Of a stretch of 64,000 nucleotides of DNA, positions 1 through 9,095 are shown one piece after another; within the stretch, counting starts at the first letter, position 1, and the number at the start of each line of letters is the position of its first letter. Position numbers and translations under genes: made by a program. Below the pieces are notes generated by a model. It ran no database searches, was not told the origin of the DNA, and saw only the letters and a program-made list of their open reading frames with translations. Location: contig NZ_LWLS01000002.1 in the NCBI RefSeq assembly GCF_001905095.1, forward strand, positions 1-64,000, given 5' to 3'. This DNA is from Micromonospora sp. CB01531 (lineage in GTDB: Bacteria; Actinomycetota; Actinomycetes; Mycobacteriales; Micromonosporaceae).

Positions 1-184
1 CCCACCATCGATCGAGCAGAACCAACGCTCACGGCCGGCCCGCGTCACCGGAATCCTCCCCGAACCAGCCCACACACCAAGCATCACGGGGTGAACACCG
101 ACAGACGCGCCGTGGTCTGTGAGAATCGAAGAAGACCCACGCGACCAACCTATGATCACTGACGATCCATAATCAAGTTGGTCA
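1..184. other. Sequence left of the transposase remnant, no gene
   Basis: No start-to-stop gene is supported here. Read on the minus strand, the frame of the transposase remnant stays open to the window edge. However, the residues after the conserved LPKTRLDHNVKA stretch no longer resemble a transposase C-terminus, so a junction near position 180 is likely. GC content is slightly lower than in the neighbouring genes. Confidence 0.4.
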
Positions 185-400
185 GCCTTGACGTTGTGAT
201 CGAGGCGGGTCTTGGGCAGTCCTCGGTAGCGGGCACGGCGAACGTCGGTGACCTTGGTCGCTAGGGCGATGGTGGATTCGACCCCGGCTCTTCGGGCGTA
301 GCGGCGTTGCCAGCCGGTGGTGACCTGTTCGGCTCTGGCCGTGTCGAGGGCCTGCTGGACCGGTCGGGGTCGTAGCGTCAACTGCCTGCCACCCCGCGGC
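185..400 (-). pseudogene. Transposase C-terminal fragment (IS1182/IS5-like DDE), degenerate
   Basis: The minus strand encodes about 70 residues without a start codon. They include RYARRAGVESTIA followed by RRARYRGLPKTRLDH. This is the conserved region around the last catalytic Glu (E of GVE) and the downstream Arg/Lys block of IS1182/IS5-type DDE transposases. The rest of the catalytic domain, including both Asp residues, is absent, and no terminal inverted repeats are visible. I read it as a relic of an insertion sequence beside the defence operon. The family assignment within DDE transposases is approximate. Confidence 0.7.
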
Positions 401-510
401 CCTTACCGTCCCCCGGGTTCGATACCAGCAAGCTATGGGGCGTGCCTGGCCGCCCTCCAGCTCCGGCTGGGTAGGGTGGGTGGCTGTTCGCGACCCGTGG
501 GAGGAAGACG

Positions 511-2079
511 ATGACCGTGGAGTCATCCAGGCCCACCTTCGGCCTAGACGACTTCGGGCTGGACGACCGGATGCGACTGTTCGGTTACGTCACGGCGGAG
601 AACCGGCTCGCCTACCTGTGGCTGCTGCGGGCCTTCGACTCGGCGCGGTCCAGCTACCACGTCGTGCTGCACACCTCCGAGGTGGCCGCTGCGCTGACGG
701 CGCTGCACGAGGCGAACGCCGACTGCCCGGATCCGGCGCAGTTGGAGCTGCCGCGGCTGCTGGACGCCCTGGTGGACTGGGGGGTGCTCGACCGGGGGCA
801 GGACGGTTCCCGGGCCACGACGTTGGCGGAGTACCGCAACCGGCACTCGGTGTACCAGTTCACCGAGGCCGGGTACCGGGCCCACCGGGCGGTGGAGGCG
901 GTGTTGTCGGCGAGCATGGACGACTCGACGCTGTCCCGGCTGGTCTTCGCCGACCTCCTGGCGGACCTGAACGCGCTCGCTTCGGCCAACGAGGCCGGGG
1001 ACGCGGAGGAGGTCTACCGCAAGTTCAACCGGCTGGACCGGGCGTTGGCCGACATCGCCGAGCGGGCCGCCCGGTTCTACCACATGCTGGGTGATCTGGG
1101 CCGGACCAACGACGTGCGGCCGGAGGCGTTCCTCGCCCACAAGGACGCTCTGCTGGCTCACCTGCGGGATTTCCACGACGAGTTGCAGCGGTACACGCCC
1201 CGGCTGCGCGCGGCGGTGCACGAGGTGGAGGCGACCGGGCTGGACCGGCTGATCGAGGCGGCCGCCGAGGCCGACGAGCGGCTGTTCCACACCCCGGTGC
1301 AGCGGCTGGATGACTGGCGGCGGCGCTGGGCGGGGCTGCGGTCCTGGTTGGCGCCGCCAGGTCCGGAGCAGCTCAGCGAGGCGGACCGGTTGTCGGACGC
1401 CACCATCGCCGCGATCGGTGACGTCCTCGCCCTGCTGCGCCGAGTCACCGAGGCACGCCGTGGCGGGGTGAGCCGGGAGTCGCAGCTGCGGCACCTGGCC
1501 GCGTGGTTCACCCAGGCCGGCACCCAGGAGGCCGCGCACGCCCTGTTCGACGTCGTGTTCGGCCTCGGCGCGCCTCGTCACGTCGGGGTGGCACACCCGG
1601 ATCCGGAGGCGATCGCGACTCGGCTGTCGTGGTGGGAGGCACCGGCGGTGGAGCTGTCCCGCACGCTGGTGGCCAGCGGTCGGGCACCTGGGCAGGGCCG
1701 GGGACGGCCAGCCCGGCTGGACCGGGTCGACGACCGCCGGCACCGGCTGCGCGGCGACCAACTCGCCCGGGAGCGCCGGTTGGCCGACGCGGCGACGACG
1801 CTGGCTGCCGAGGGCGTCGACGATCATCGGTTGGACGGGTCGCAGACCCAGGTCCTGCTACGCCTGCTCGACATCGCACTGGCCGCCCGGGTCGGTGGCG
1901 CGGCCGCGGTGCCGCTGGCGGCCGCCGCGCACGGCGTCCGGCTCACCCTCACCCCGACGCCGGGAGGGTTCACCACGGTGCGCACCGTCGAGGGCCAGCT
2001 GCATCTGGACGGGTACGCGCTGACGGTCACCGCCGCGCAGCACACCGCGGTCCGCCGTGCCGAGCTGGTGTCGGCGTGA
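511..2079 (+). CDS. jetA: Wadjet JetA (TIGR02677/DUF2397 family)
   Basis: The protein has 522 residues and starts at ATG 511 behind a strong GGGAGGAAG ribosome site. The N-terminus (RLFGYVTAENRLAYLWLLRAF) and overall length match the TIGR02677/DUF2397 family, the kleisin-like or MukF-like subunit of Wadjet plasmid-defence complexes. Most of the protein is predicted helical. It is the first gene of a tightly packed four-gene operon: its TGA overlaps the GTG start of the next gene. By family knowledge it bridges the JetC ATPase dimer and binds JetB. The subtype is the DUF2397/DUF2398/TIGR02680/DUF2399 version, which I recall as Wadjet type III. The identification rests on the protein together with the complete operon order. 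Confidence 0.9.
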   Translation: MTVESSRPTFGLDDFGLDDRMRLFGYVTAENRLAYLWLLRAFDSARSSYHVVLHTSEVAAALTALHEANADCPDPAQLELPRLLDALVDWGVLDRGQDGSRATTLAEYRNRHSVYQFTEAGYRAHRAVEAVLSASMDDSTLSRLVFADLLADLNALASANEAGDAEEVYRKFNRLDRALADIAERAARFYHMLGDLGRTNDVRPEAFLAHKDALLAHLRDFHDELQRYTPRLRAAVHEVEATGLDRLIEAAAEADERLFHTPVQRLDDWRRRWAGLRSWLAPPGPEQLSEADRLSDATIAAIGDVLALLRRVTEARRGGVSRESQLRHLAAWFTQAGTQEAAHALFDVVFGLGAPRHVGVAHPDPEAIATRLSWWEAPAVELSRTLVASGRAPGQGRGRPARLDRVDDRRHRLRGDQLARERRLADAATTLAAEGVDDHRLDGSQTQVLLRLLDIALAARVGGAAAVPLAAAAHGVRLTLTPTPGGFTTVRTVEGQLHLDGYALTVTAAQHTAVRRAELVSA

Positions 2080-3467
2080 CCGCGGAATCGGCCGCGCTCC
2101 GGCCGGCGGTCCACCGGTTCGCCGTCGATGTCCCGGAGTTGGAGTTGGCGGACTACCAGCGGGCCGTCCGGCTGATTCTGCGCCACCCGCTGATCACGGC
2201 GGCCTGGCCCGACGAGCGGGCGCTGCCCCGGGTGCGGCGGTTCGCCGCCACCCTGCGCCGGGATCTCGCCGAGGCGTTCGGGTACCGGCTGGAGCTGCAC
2301 GGTTCGACGGCCCGGCTGGTACGGGCGAAGGACCACCTCGACGCCACCCAGCCGGCGGTGTCCCGCACCGGGCGGCCGTTCGACCGGCAGCGCTACGCGT
2401 ATCTGGCGTTGTGCCTGGCGGTGCTCGGCCGTGCCGGGATCCAGATCACCCTCGGCGAGTTGGCCGACTCGGTGGCCGGTGACGCGAACCGGATCACCGG
2501 CCTGGGGCTGGATCCGGACCACGGCCCGGATCGGCGGGCATTCGTGGACGCGGTGGGCTGGTTGGAGGAGCGTGGCGTGCTCCGGCTGACCGACGGCTCC
2601 AGCGCCGCCTGGGCCAGTGACCCCGGGGCGGGTGAGGCGTTGTACGACATCGCGCGGGACGTGGTGTTCGCGCTGTTCCGGCCGGTCCGCGTGGTGCAGC
2701 ACGTCGAGTCGGTGTCGGCGCTGCTCGACCGGGCGATGACCAGCAGCGGCAACGCCGAGCGTCGGCAGGCAGCCCAGGCGGCCCGGCGGGCGGTGGTGGA
2801 GTCACCGGTCGTCTACCACGCCGACGTCGATCCGGTGGTCGCCAACCACCTACGCGGGTCGGCGCTCGCCGCCGATCTGGCCCGGTTGACCGGATTGCGG
2901 GTGGAACGGCGGGCCGAGGGGGTGCTGCTGGTGGACATCGCCGGGTTCACCGGGGAGCGGTTCCCGGGCACCGGCTCGGTGGCCCAGGCCGCGGTGCTGC
3001 TCGCGGTGGAGATGGCCGACCGAGTGCTTGATCCGGACGGCCGCCGGGTCAGGCGCCTCGTCCCGCCTGACGCGTCCGGCCGGCAGCAGGCGCTGGTGGG
3101 GCAGATCGACGCCGGCCTGCCCACGGCCACCCTGGTGCGCCTCGACGACACCGACCCGGCCGAGCCGTGGACCACCGAGAACGAGGACGGCCCCGACGAG
3201 ACCGACGCCGCCAGCCGGCTCCCGTTCATCACCGACAGCTTCCTGCGTACCGCCGTCGGCGGGATTCTCGCCCGCTACGGGAGCGCGTTCGGGGCGCAGT
3301 GGCACGCCGACCCGGACCGGCTGCACGCCGAGGCGGTGGCGCTGCTGGAACGGTTCGGCGCCGTGACCACCGTCCCGGGCGGGGTGCTCGTCCGGCCACT
3401 GGTGGGTCGGTACCGCCACACCGTCGCCGCGGTCAAGCCCCGCGCCGCCACCGAAACCCTCTTCTGA
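2076..3467 (+). CDS. jetB: Wadjet JetB (TIGR02678/DUF2398 family)
   Basis: The 463-residue product starts at GTG 2076, overlapping the jetA stop codon (GTGA), so the two are translationally coupled. A longer open frame exists upstream but lies inside jetA and is a shadow. The sequence carries the TIGR02678 landmarks: an N-terminal RAVRLILRHPLITAAWPDE block and internal RYAYLALCLAVL, plus a C-terminal winged-helix-like region (LPFITDSFLRTAVGGILARYG). JetB is the MukE/KITE-like subunit that associates with JetA. About 20 nt separate it from jetC. Nothing appears truncated. Confidence 0.9.
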   Translation: MTAESAALRPAVHRFAVDVPELELADYQRAVRLILRHPLITAAWPDERALPRVRRFAATLRRDLAEAFGYRLELHGSTARLVRAKDHLDATQPAVSRTGRPFDRQRYAYLALCLAVLGRAGIQITLGELADSVAGDANRITGLGLDPDHGPDRRAFVDAVGWLEERGVLRLTDGSSAAWASDPGAGEALYDIARDVVFALFRPVRVVQHVESVSALLDRAMTSSGNAERRQAAQAARRAVVESPVVYHADVDPVVANHLRGSALAADLARLTGLRVERRAEGVLLVDIAGFTGERFPGTGSVAQAAVLLAVEMADRVLDPDGRRVRRLVPPDASGRQQALVGQIDAGLPTATLVRLDDTDPAEPWTTENEDGPDETDAASRLPFITDSFLRTAVGGILARYGSAFGAQWHADPDRLHAEAVALLERFGAVTTVPGGVLVRPLVGRYRHTVAAVKPRAATETLF

Positions 3468-3488
3468 CCTGATCCCGGGAAGTTGATC

Positions 3489-6400
3489 GTGATCGAGCAA
3501 CGCGCCGTCCGCCGGTTCGCCCCCACCCGCGCCGGAATCATCAACCTGTGGGACTACCGGGACGAGGAGTTCCTCTTCGTCGACGGGTGGCTGGTGCTGC
3601 GCGGGCCCAACGGCTCCGGCAAGACCAAGGCGCTGGAGGTGCTGTTCCCGTTCGTCCTCGACGGGCGGATCGAACCCCGGCGGCTCAACCCGTTCGCCAG
3701 CGAGGACCGGACGATGAAATCGAACCTGCTCTACCGCGGGCAGGAGGTCACCCACGCGTACGTGTGGATGGAGTTCGGCGACGGCGAGAGGTACGTGACG
3801 GTCGGCATCGGGCTGCGGGCGCACCGGCACGTCGACCGGGTGACCCGCTGGCACTTCGTGGCAGACGGTCGGGTGGGCGTGGACCTCTCGCTGCTGGACG
3901 CCGACGATCGGCCGCTCAACCGCCGCGACCTGATCGACCGGTTGGGTGCCGACGCGGTGCGGGACTCGGCGGAGGACTACCGCCAGCTCGTCGACACCCG
4001 GCTGTTCGGCCTCGGTCCGGCCCGCTACGAGCAGCTGCTGGATCTGGTACTGACCCTGCGCAAGCCGCAGCTGGCCAAGGACCTCAACCCGGTCGAGTTG
4101 TCCCGCACGCTGCAACGAGGGCTGCGTCCGGTCGAGGACCACCTGCTGGTGGAGGCCGCCCGCTCCTTCGACGACATGGAGGCGGTCGCCCGTACCCTCG
4201 AAGGGCTGGTGGCGGCGGACGCGGCGACGGCCTCGTTCCTGGCGGTCTACTCGACGTACCTGCGCACCCACGCCCGGGCGGCCGCCGACGCCCTGGGCGC
4301 CCGCCGTGACGCGGTCGCCACCCAGTCGACCGCACTGGTCGACGCCCGCCGCGCGGCCGACACAGCCACCGAGGCGGAGTCCGAGGCAGACGAGCAGCTG
4401 CGGGCCATCGAGGGCGAGCCCGGACGGCTCCGCGCCCACCTGGACAGCCTCAAGGCCTCGGCGGCCTACCAGTCCCACGAGCAGCTCGCCGACCTGGAAC
4501 GGCACGTGCACGACCTGGCCGAGGCGGCCGAGCGGGCCGGCGAGGCCGTCGCCGCCGAGGAGACGGCGGTCGCGCGGCGGCGTACCGAGTGGGAACGGTC
4601 GATGGTGGCTACCCGGGACGCGCGGGCGGTGGCCGACCGGCTCGCCGGCGAACTCCTGCTCGACGCCGAGACGGCCGGGATCGCCTGGAGCGCCGACGAC
4701 GCCGCACCGGACGACCTGGCGGCCCGGATCACCGCACGGGCCGCCGCGCGCCGCGACGACGTACGCGCCGTCCGGGAGCAGGTGGCGCGGCACGGCCAGG
4801 CCGAACGCGACCACTCCCGGGCCGCCGCCGACGCCGCCGGCGCCACGGCCGCCGCCGCCGACGCCGAGCAGGCCGAGCGGCACGCCGAGGACGCCGTCGC
4901 GCAAGCCCGCACGCGGCTGCGCGCCCAGATCGGGCAGTGGGCGCAGGGCAACGCCGGGCTGCTGGCCGACATCGCGCGTCCGGAGCTGCCCGCAGCGCTG
5001 GCCGCCGCCGTCGACACCACCGGCGAGCCGGGCGCGCAGGCCCTGCGGGAGGTGTACGCGCAGGCCACCGCCGCCGCCGTGACCCAGGGGCGGGACCGGC
5101 TCGCGGCGCTGGCAGCGCAGCGCGCGGCGCTCGCCGACCGGCGCGCCGAGGTGGCCGCCGAACGGGACCGGATCGCCGCCGAGCACGACGACGCGCCGCC
5201 CGTCCCGGTAACCCGGCCGGCGGCGCGCACCGGCCGAGCCGGCGCACCGCTGTGGCAACTGGTCCGCTTCGGCGAGGCGGTGCCCGGCGCGGACGCGGCG
5301 GCCATCGAGGCGGCGCTGCACGCCGCCGGGCTGCTGGACGCCTGGCTGCACCCGGACCCCGAGACCAGGGCGACCGCGCTGGCCGGCGACGACCTGGACG
5401 GCTACCTGCTGCCGCTCCCGCCGCATCGGCGGCCGACCGGCGCCACCCTCGCCGACGTACTGGTCTGCGAGGAGCAGAACGACGTGCCCGCCGGCCAGAT
5501 CACCGAGGTGCTCGCCTCGGTGGCGCTGGCCGACCTGGCCACCCCGCGGGCATCCGCCGAGGAGGACGCCACGCCGGTGACGGTCGGGGTCGACGGCCGC
5601 TACGCCCAGGGCATCGCCGTCGGACGGTTCGTCAAGCCCTCCTGCGAGTACATCGGCGCGACCGCCCGGGCGGCCCGCCGCGCCGCACGGGTCGCCGAGT
5701 GCGACCGGCAGCTGGCGGTCATCGACGCCGACCTCGGCGCGGTGGACCGCGACCGCGCGTCCGTGGAGGCGCTGCTGGCGGCGGTGGACGCGGCCGCCGG
5801 GCACTTGCCGGCACCCGCGCCGGTCCAGGCGGCGCTGCGTGAGCTGGACCGGGCGGCCGCGACGCTGCGCGCGCGTCAGGAAGCCAGCGCGGCCGCCGCC
5901 GCCCGGCTCGACCAGAGCCTGGCCGAGCGGGCCGCCGCAGCGGCCGCCCTACGGCGGACGGCGGCGGAGCGGTCGCTGCCCGTGGACCGCGTCGACGACA
6001 CCGCCGAGGCGGTGGACCGCTTCGAAAAACGGGGCGTACGCCTGGAAAGCGCCCGGCCGGCCGCCTCGCGTGCCGCCGAACAGGAGGACCAGGCGCGGCA
6101 GCGGCACGACGAGGCGGTCGACCGGTTCACCGTCGCGCAGGACAGCGCGCGCACAGCCCGTTCCCGGCACCGGGACAAGGCGGAGGCGTACTGGACACTG
6201 CGCGACAGCGTGGGTGCCGACGCGGAGCGGGTGTTGGCCGACGTCGCCCGGACCGCCGACGGGATCACCGAGGCGGAGGAAGCCGTCGAGCGGGCCCGCA
6301 CCCAGCTCGGCGCCGCCCGGGAACGGCGGGTCGCCGCGCTCACCCGGGTGGAGCTGGGCGAGCAGGCCGTGACCGCCGCCGTCGCCGAGGCGCAGCACGA

Positions 6401-7646
6401 TGCCCAGCGACTGCGCCCGTACGCCCAGCCGGACCTGCTGGGCCTGCTGCGCTGCCCCACCGATCTGCGCTGGCCGGCCCAGGCACCCGGCAGCCGACCC
6501 GGCTCGGACCTGCATCCGCAGGTGGCAGCCCTGCACGAGGCGATCCTCACCGCCACCCGGGAGTTGAGCCCTACCGAGACGTCGCTCAAGCAGAGCGCCA
6601 CCCGGCTCACCACCGCGCTGACAGAGCTCCAGGCGCAACTGCCGGCCGCCGGCCTCGACCACCGACCCGAGTGGGACACCGACGACGGGGTGATCGTGGT
6701 CCGGGTCGCCGACGAACAGGGGCTGACTCCGGTCGCCCACTTCGCGGACCGGATCGCCCGCGAGCGCCGCGACCAGGAGCAACTACTCACCGACTCCGAG
6801 CAGCGGGTGCTGGAGGACGCCCTGCTCGGTCAACTTGCCCGGCAGATCCATCATCGGACCATCGAGGCCCGCGACCTGGTGGCAGCGATGGACAGCCAGA
6901 TGCGGGCCCGCCGGATGTCCTCAGGCCTCACCGTCGGTGTCGGCTGGCGGCTCGCCGATGACCTCGACGCCGACCAACGCGATGTCTGCAAGCTGCTCGA
7001 ACGCGATCCGGCTCGGCTCGGACCGGCTCAGCTCACCGCGATGCGCCGGCACTTCGCCGCCCGGATCAAGACGGCGCGGGCGGCAGCGCCCGAGCGGCCG
7101 TACCGGGAGCTGCTCGGCGACGTCCTCGACTACCGGCAGTGGCGAACGTTCGCGTTCACCCTGCACCGACCCGGTGGCGGCACGGAGGCACTGACCCGAG
7201 CCCGGCACAGCCAGCTCTCCGGCGGCGAGCAGTCGGTCTCTCTGCACCTGCCGCTCTTCGCCGCCGCCAACGCGCTGTTCGGCTCGGCACGGCCGGACGC
7301 ACCCCGGCTGCTCGGCCTCGACGAGGCGTTCGCCGGCGTGGACGACACCGGCCGAGGTGAACTGATGGCCCTGGCGAAACAGTTCGACCTGGACCTGTTC
7401 ATGACCGGCTACGACCTCTGGGCCACCCACCCGGCGGTCAGCGGCGCCGCCCACTACGACCTGTCCCACTCCGCCATGGAACACGCCGTATCCACGGTGC
7501 TCCTGGTCTGGGACGGCTCGACCAACATCGCCGACTTCGACGGAACGCTGGCCCGCGCGCTCGGCTCCCCGGAGACCCGCCGCGCCCCGCAAGGTCGCGG
7601 GGAACCCGAGCGGGCCGCCGTCCTGCTCGACCTCGGCGACGAATGA
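3489..7646 (+). CDS. jetC: Wadjet JetC SMC-like ATPase (TIGR02680 family)
   Basis: This large 1385-residue ATPase is the motor of the Wadjet complex. Walker A is GPNGSGKT (about residues 39-46). The C-terminal half carries an ABC signature LSGGEQ (about 1242) and a Walker B region LLGLDEAF (about 1277). In between lie roughly 900 residues rich in Ala, Arg, Glu and Asp heptads typical of SMC/MukB coiled coils. By family knowledge it extrudes DNA loops and recognises small circular DNA. I chose GTG 3489, which has GGGAAG six bases upstream; TTG 3483 is in frame but too close to that site. All catalytic motifs are intact, so the system should be active. Confidence 0.92.
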   Translation: MIEQRAVRRFAPTRAGIINLWDYRDEEFLFVDGWLVLRGPNGSGKTKALEVLFPFVLDGRIEPRRLNPFASEDRTMKSNLLYRGQEVTHAYVWMEFGDGERYVTVGIGLRAHRHVDRVTRWHFVADGRVGVDLSLLDADDRPLNRRDLIDRLGADAVRDSAEDYRQLVDTRLFGLGPARYEQLLDLVLTLRKPQLAKDLNPVELSRTLQRGLRPVEDHLLVEAARSFDDMEAVARTLEGLVAADAATASFLAVYSTYLRTHARAAADALGARRDAVATQSTALVDARRAADTATEAESEADEQLRAIEGEPGRLRAHLDSLKASAAYQSHEQLADLERHVHDLAEAAERAGEAVAAEETAVARRRTEWERSMVATRDARAVADRLAGELLLDAETAGIAWSADDAAPDDLAARITARAAARRDDVRAVREQVARHGQAERDHSRAAADAAGATAAAADAEQAERHAEDAVAQARTRLRAQIGQWAQGNAGLLADIARPELPAALAAAVDTTGEPGAQALREVYAQATAAAVTQGRDRLAALAAQRAALADRRAEVAAERDRIAAEHDDAPPVPVTRPAARTGRAGAPLWQLVRFGEAVPGADAAAIEAALHAAGLLDAWLHPDPETRATALAGDDLDGYLLPLPPHRRPTGATLADVLVCEEQNDVPAGQITEVLASVALADLATPRASAEEDATPVTVGVDGRYAQGIAVGRFVKPSCEYIGATARAARRAARVAECDRQLAVIDADLGAVDRDRASVEALLAAVDAAAGHLPAPAPVQAALRELDRAAATLRARQEASAAAAARLDQSLAERAAAAAALRRTAAERSLPVDRVDDTAEAVDRFEKRGVRLESARPAASRAAEQEDQARQRHDEAVDRFTVAQDSARTARSRHRDKAEAYWTLRDSVGADAERVLADVARTADGITEAEEAVERARTQLGAARERRVAALTRVELGEQAVTAAVAEAQHDAQRLRPYAQPDLLGLLRCPTDLRWPAQAPGSRPGSDLHPQVAALHEAILTATRELSPTETSLKQSATRLTTALTELQAQLPAAGLDHRPEWDTDDGVIVVRVADEQGLTPVAHFADRIARERRDQEQLLTDSEQRVLEDALLGQLARQIHHRTIEARDLVAAMDSQMRARRMSSGLTVGVGWRLADDLDADQRDVCKLLERDPARLGPAQLTAMRRHFAARIKTARAAAPERPYRELLGDVLDYRQWRTFAFTLHRPGGGTEALTRARHSQLSGGEQSVSLHLPLFAAANALFGSARPDAPRLLGLDEAFAGVDDTGRGELMALAKQFDLDLFMTGYDLWATHPAVSGAAHYDLSHSAMEHAVSTVLLVWDGSTNIADFDGTLARALGSPETRRAPQGRGEPERAAVLLDLGDE

Positions 7647-8938
7647 CCGGCGGACGCGACGGCCGGCCGTCGGACCGGCCCGGTGGAGAGACGTTGTCCA
7701 CGCAGCCGGGGAAGGACCGGCCCGGCGGGCACGGCAGTCCGGCGGAACTGGTCGAGCAGCCTGGCTGGCGGCGGTTGCTGGCCGCCGCACGGCGCAGCCT
7801 GGAACGCACCGGCGGCCGGCTCGACGCCACCGTGTCGCTGGCCGCCCCCACCGACGACGAGCGTCTCATGATCATCGGCATCACCGGCGCCCACCGCTCC
7901 GTCGCGGCGGCCCGCCTCAGCGTCCGACTCAGCGAGGTGGACGAGCATCTGCGGGCGGCACACGGAGCCGGCCTGGCGGACGTGCTCACCGCGACGGCCC
8001 CGCTGCGCAACCGGCCGGCCGACCTGAAACGCGAGGCGGTGGGCCGCGACGCCGTCCTCGCCGTGGCCCACGCCGGCCGGCACGCCGGCACCGCCTGGTA
8101 CGCCGAGTGGCTCGACGGCCTGCGCCGCGACGGCACCCTGACCCGTGTCGTCCGAACCGGCCTGCCGTTCGAGGACGTGGTCCGCGTACTGGACGCGCTG
8201 CCCGCGGCCGACGAACCGATGCCGGCCTTCGCCGACCGGGTGCTGGACGACACGAAGGCCCTCACCGCGGGGCCGCTGCGTGGGCTCGTCCTCCGTGCCG
8301 TCGCCGCCTGGCGGCAGACGGCGCCGCCAACCGACGGCGAGCAGGAACGGGTTTTGTGGGAATCGGTCGGGCTGGTCCCGGACGACCTGGCCAGCCAGGT
8401 GCTCGTGCTCAACGTGCCGGCCACCGGCGGCCTGGTCGGGCGGTGGCTCACCGAGGCCGCCCAGGCGGGCGTGCCGATCCGGGTCACCCTGCACCAACTA
8501 CGCCTGGCACCGCTGAGCATGACCTGCGACGAGGTCTACGTCTGCGAGAACCCCGCCGTGCTTCGCGCGGCCACCGCCGCGCTCGGCGCCCAGGCCCCAC
8601 CGCTGATCTGCACCGAAGGAGTGCCGTCAGTCGCCGTCCACACGCTGCTGCGCGCCGCTCGCCGCGCCGTGATCCGATGGCGCAACGACTTCGACTGGAC
8701 CGGCGTACGACTGACGGCAGCGGCTCTCCAGCGGTACCCGAGTGCGGTTCCATGGCGGATGGCAGCCACCGACTACCTGCCTGCGGCGGACACCGGCACG
8801 GCCCTGCTCGGTACACCCGCCGGGACCCCGTGGGACGAGTCGCTCGGCGAGTCGATGCGGCGGACCGGCCGAGCGGTGATGGAGGAACGGCTGCTCGACC
8901 GGCTTGTCGCCGACCTGCGCACGGCCGCAACCGGGTGA
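7643..8938 (+). CDS. jetD: Wadjet JetD Toprim-like nuclease (TIGR02679/DUF2399 family)
   Basis: The 431-residue product starts at ATG 7643 in an ATGA overlap with the jetC stop. JetD is the topoisomerase VI-like subunit that cuts plasmid DNA once JetABC has bent it. The Toprim-type acidic residues are visible: Glu about 302 in VYVCENP, and the D-x-D pair about 349/351 in RNDFDWTGVRL. The first 35 residues are Gly/Pro-rich and probably disordered, so translation might begin at an internal start. It is the last gene of the operon and completes a full set of four components. Confidence 0.9.
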   Translation: MTGGRDGRPSDRPGGETLSTQPGKDRPGGHGSPAELVEQPGWRRLLAAARRSLERTGGRLDATVSLAAPTDDERLMIIGITGAHRSVAAARLSVRLSEVDEHLRAAHGAGLADVLTATAPLRNRPADLKREAVGRDAVLAVAHAGRHAGTAWYAEWLDGLRRDGTLTRVVRTGLPFEDVVRVLDALPAADEPMPAFADRVLDDTKALTAGPLRGLVLRAVAAWRQTAPPTDGEQERVLWESVGLVPDDLASQVLVLNVPATGGLVGRWLTEAAQAGVPIRVTLHQLRLAPLSMTCDEVYVCENPAVLRAATAALGAQAPPLICTEGVPSVAVHTLLRAARRAVIRWRNDFDWTGVRLTAAALQRYPSAVPWRMAATDYLPAADTGTALLGTPAGTPWDESLGESMRRTGRAVMEERLLDRLVADLRTAATG

Positions 8939-9095
8939 TGGTCCGGCGATGGCGACGACCTTCCGTCGTTGGTTCAGGAGCCGGCGGACATCAGCCGCAG
9001 ATCAAACATCAAGGGCCCGCATACCGAACATAAACTTGCCGCAAATCGAAAGCGAGCACCCTCGCAGATCGAAACCGTGCCGGTTGTCATGAGAC

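Noticed and set aside
1503..2075. Extended N-terminus for jetB inside jetA
   Set aside because: The extra residues are Arg/Gly-rich shadow sequence. The overlapping GTG at 2076 gives the family-typical start.
2850..5804. 984-residue open frame on the minus strand
   Set aside because: It lies antisense to jetB/jetC, is low-complexity Gly/Arg/Val, and has no domain; it is a by-product of the high GC content.
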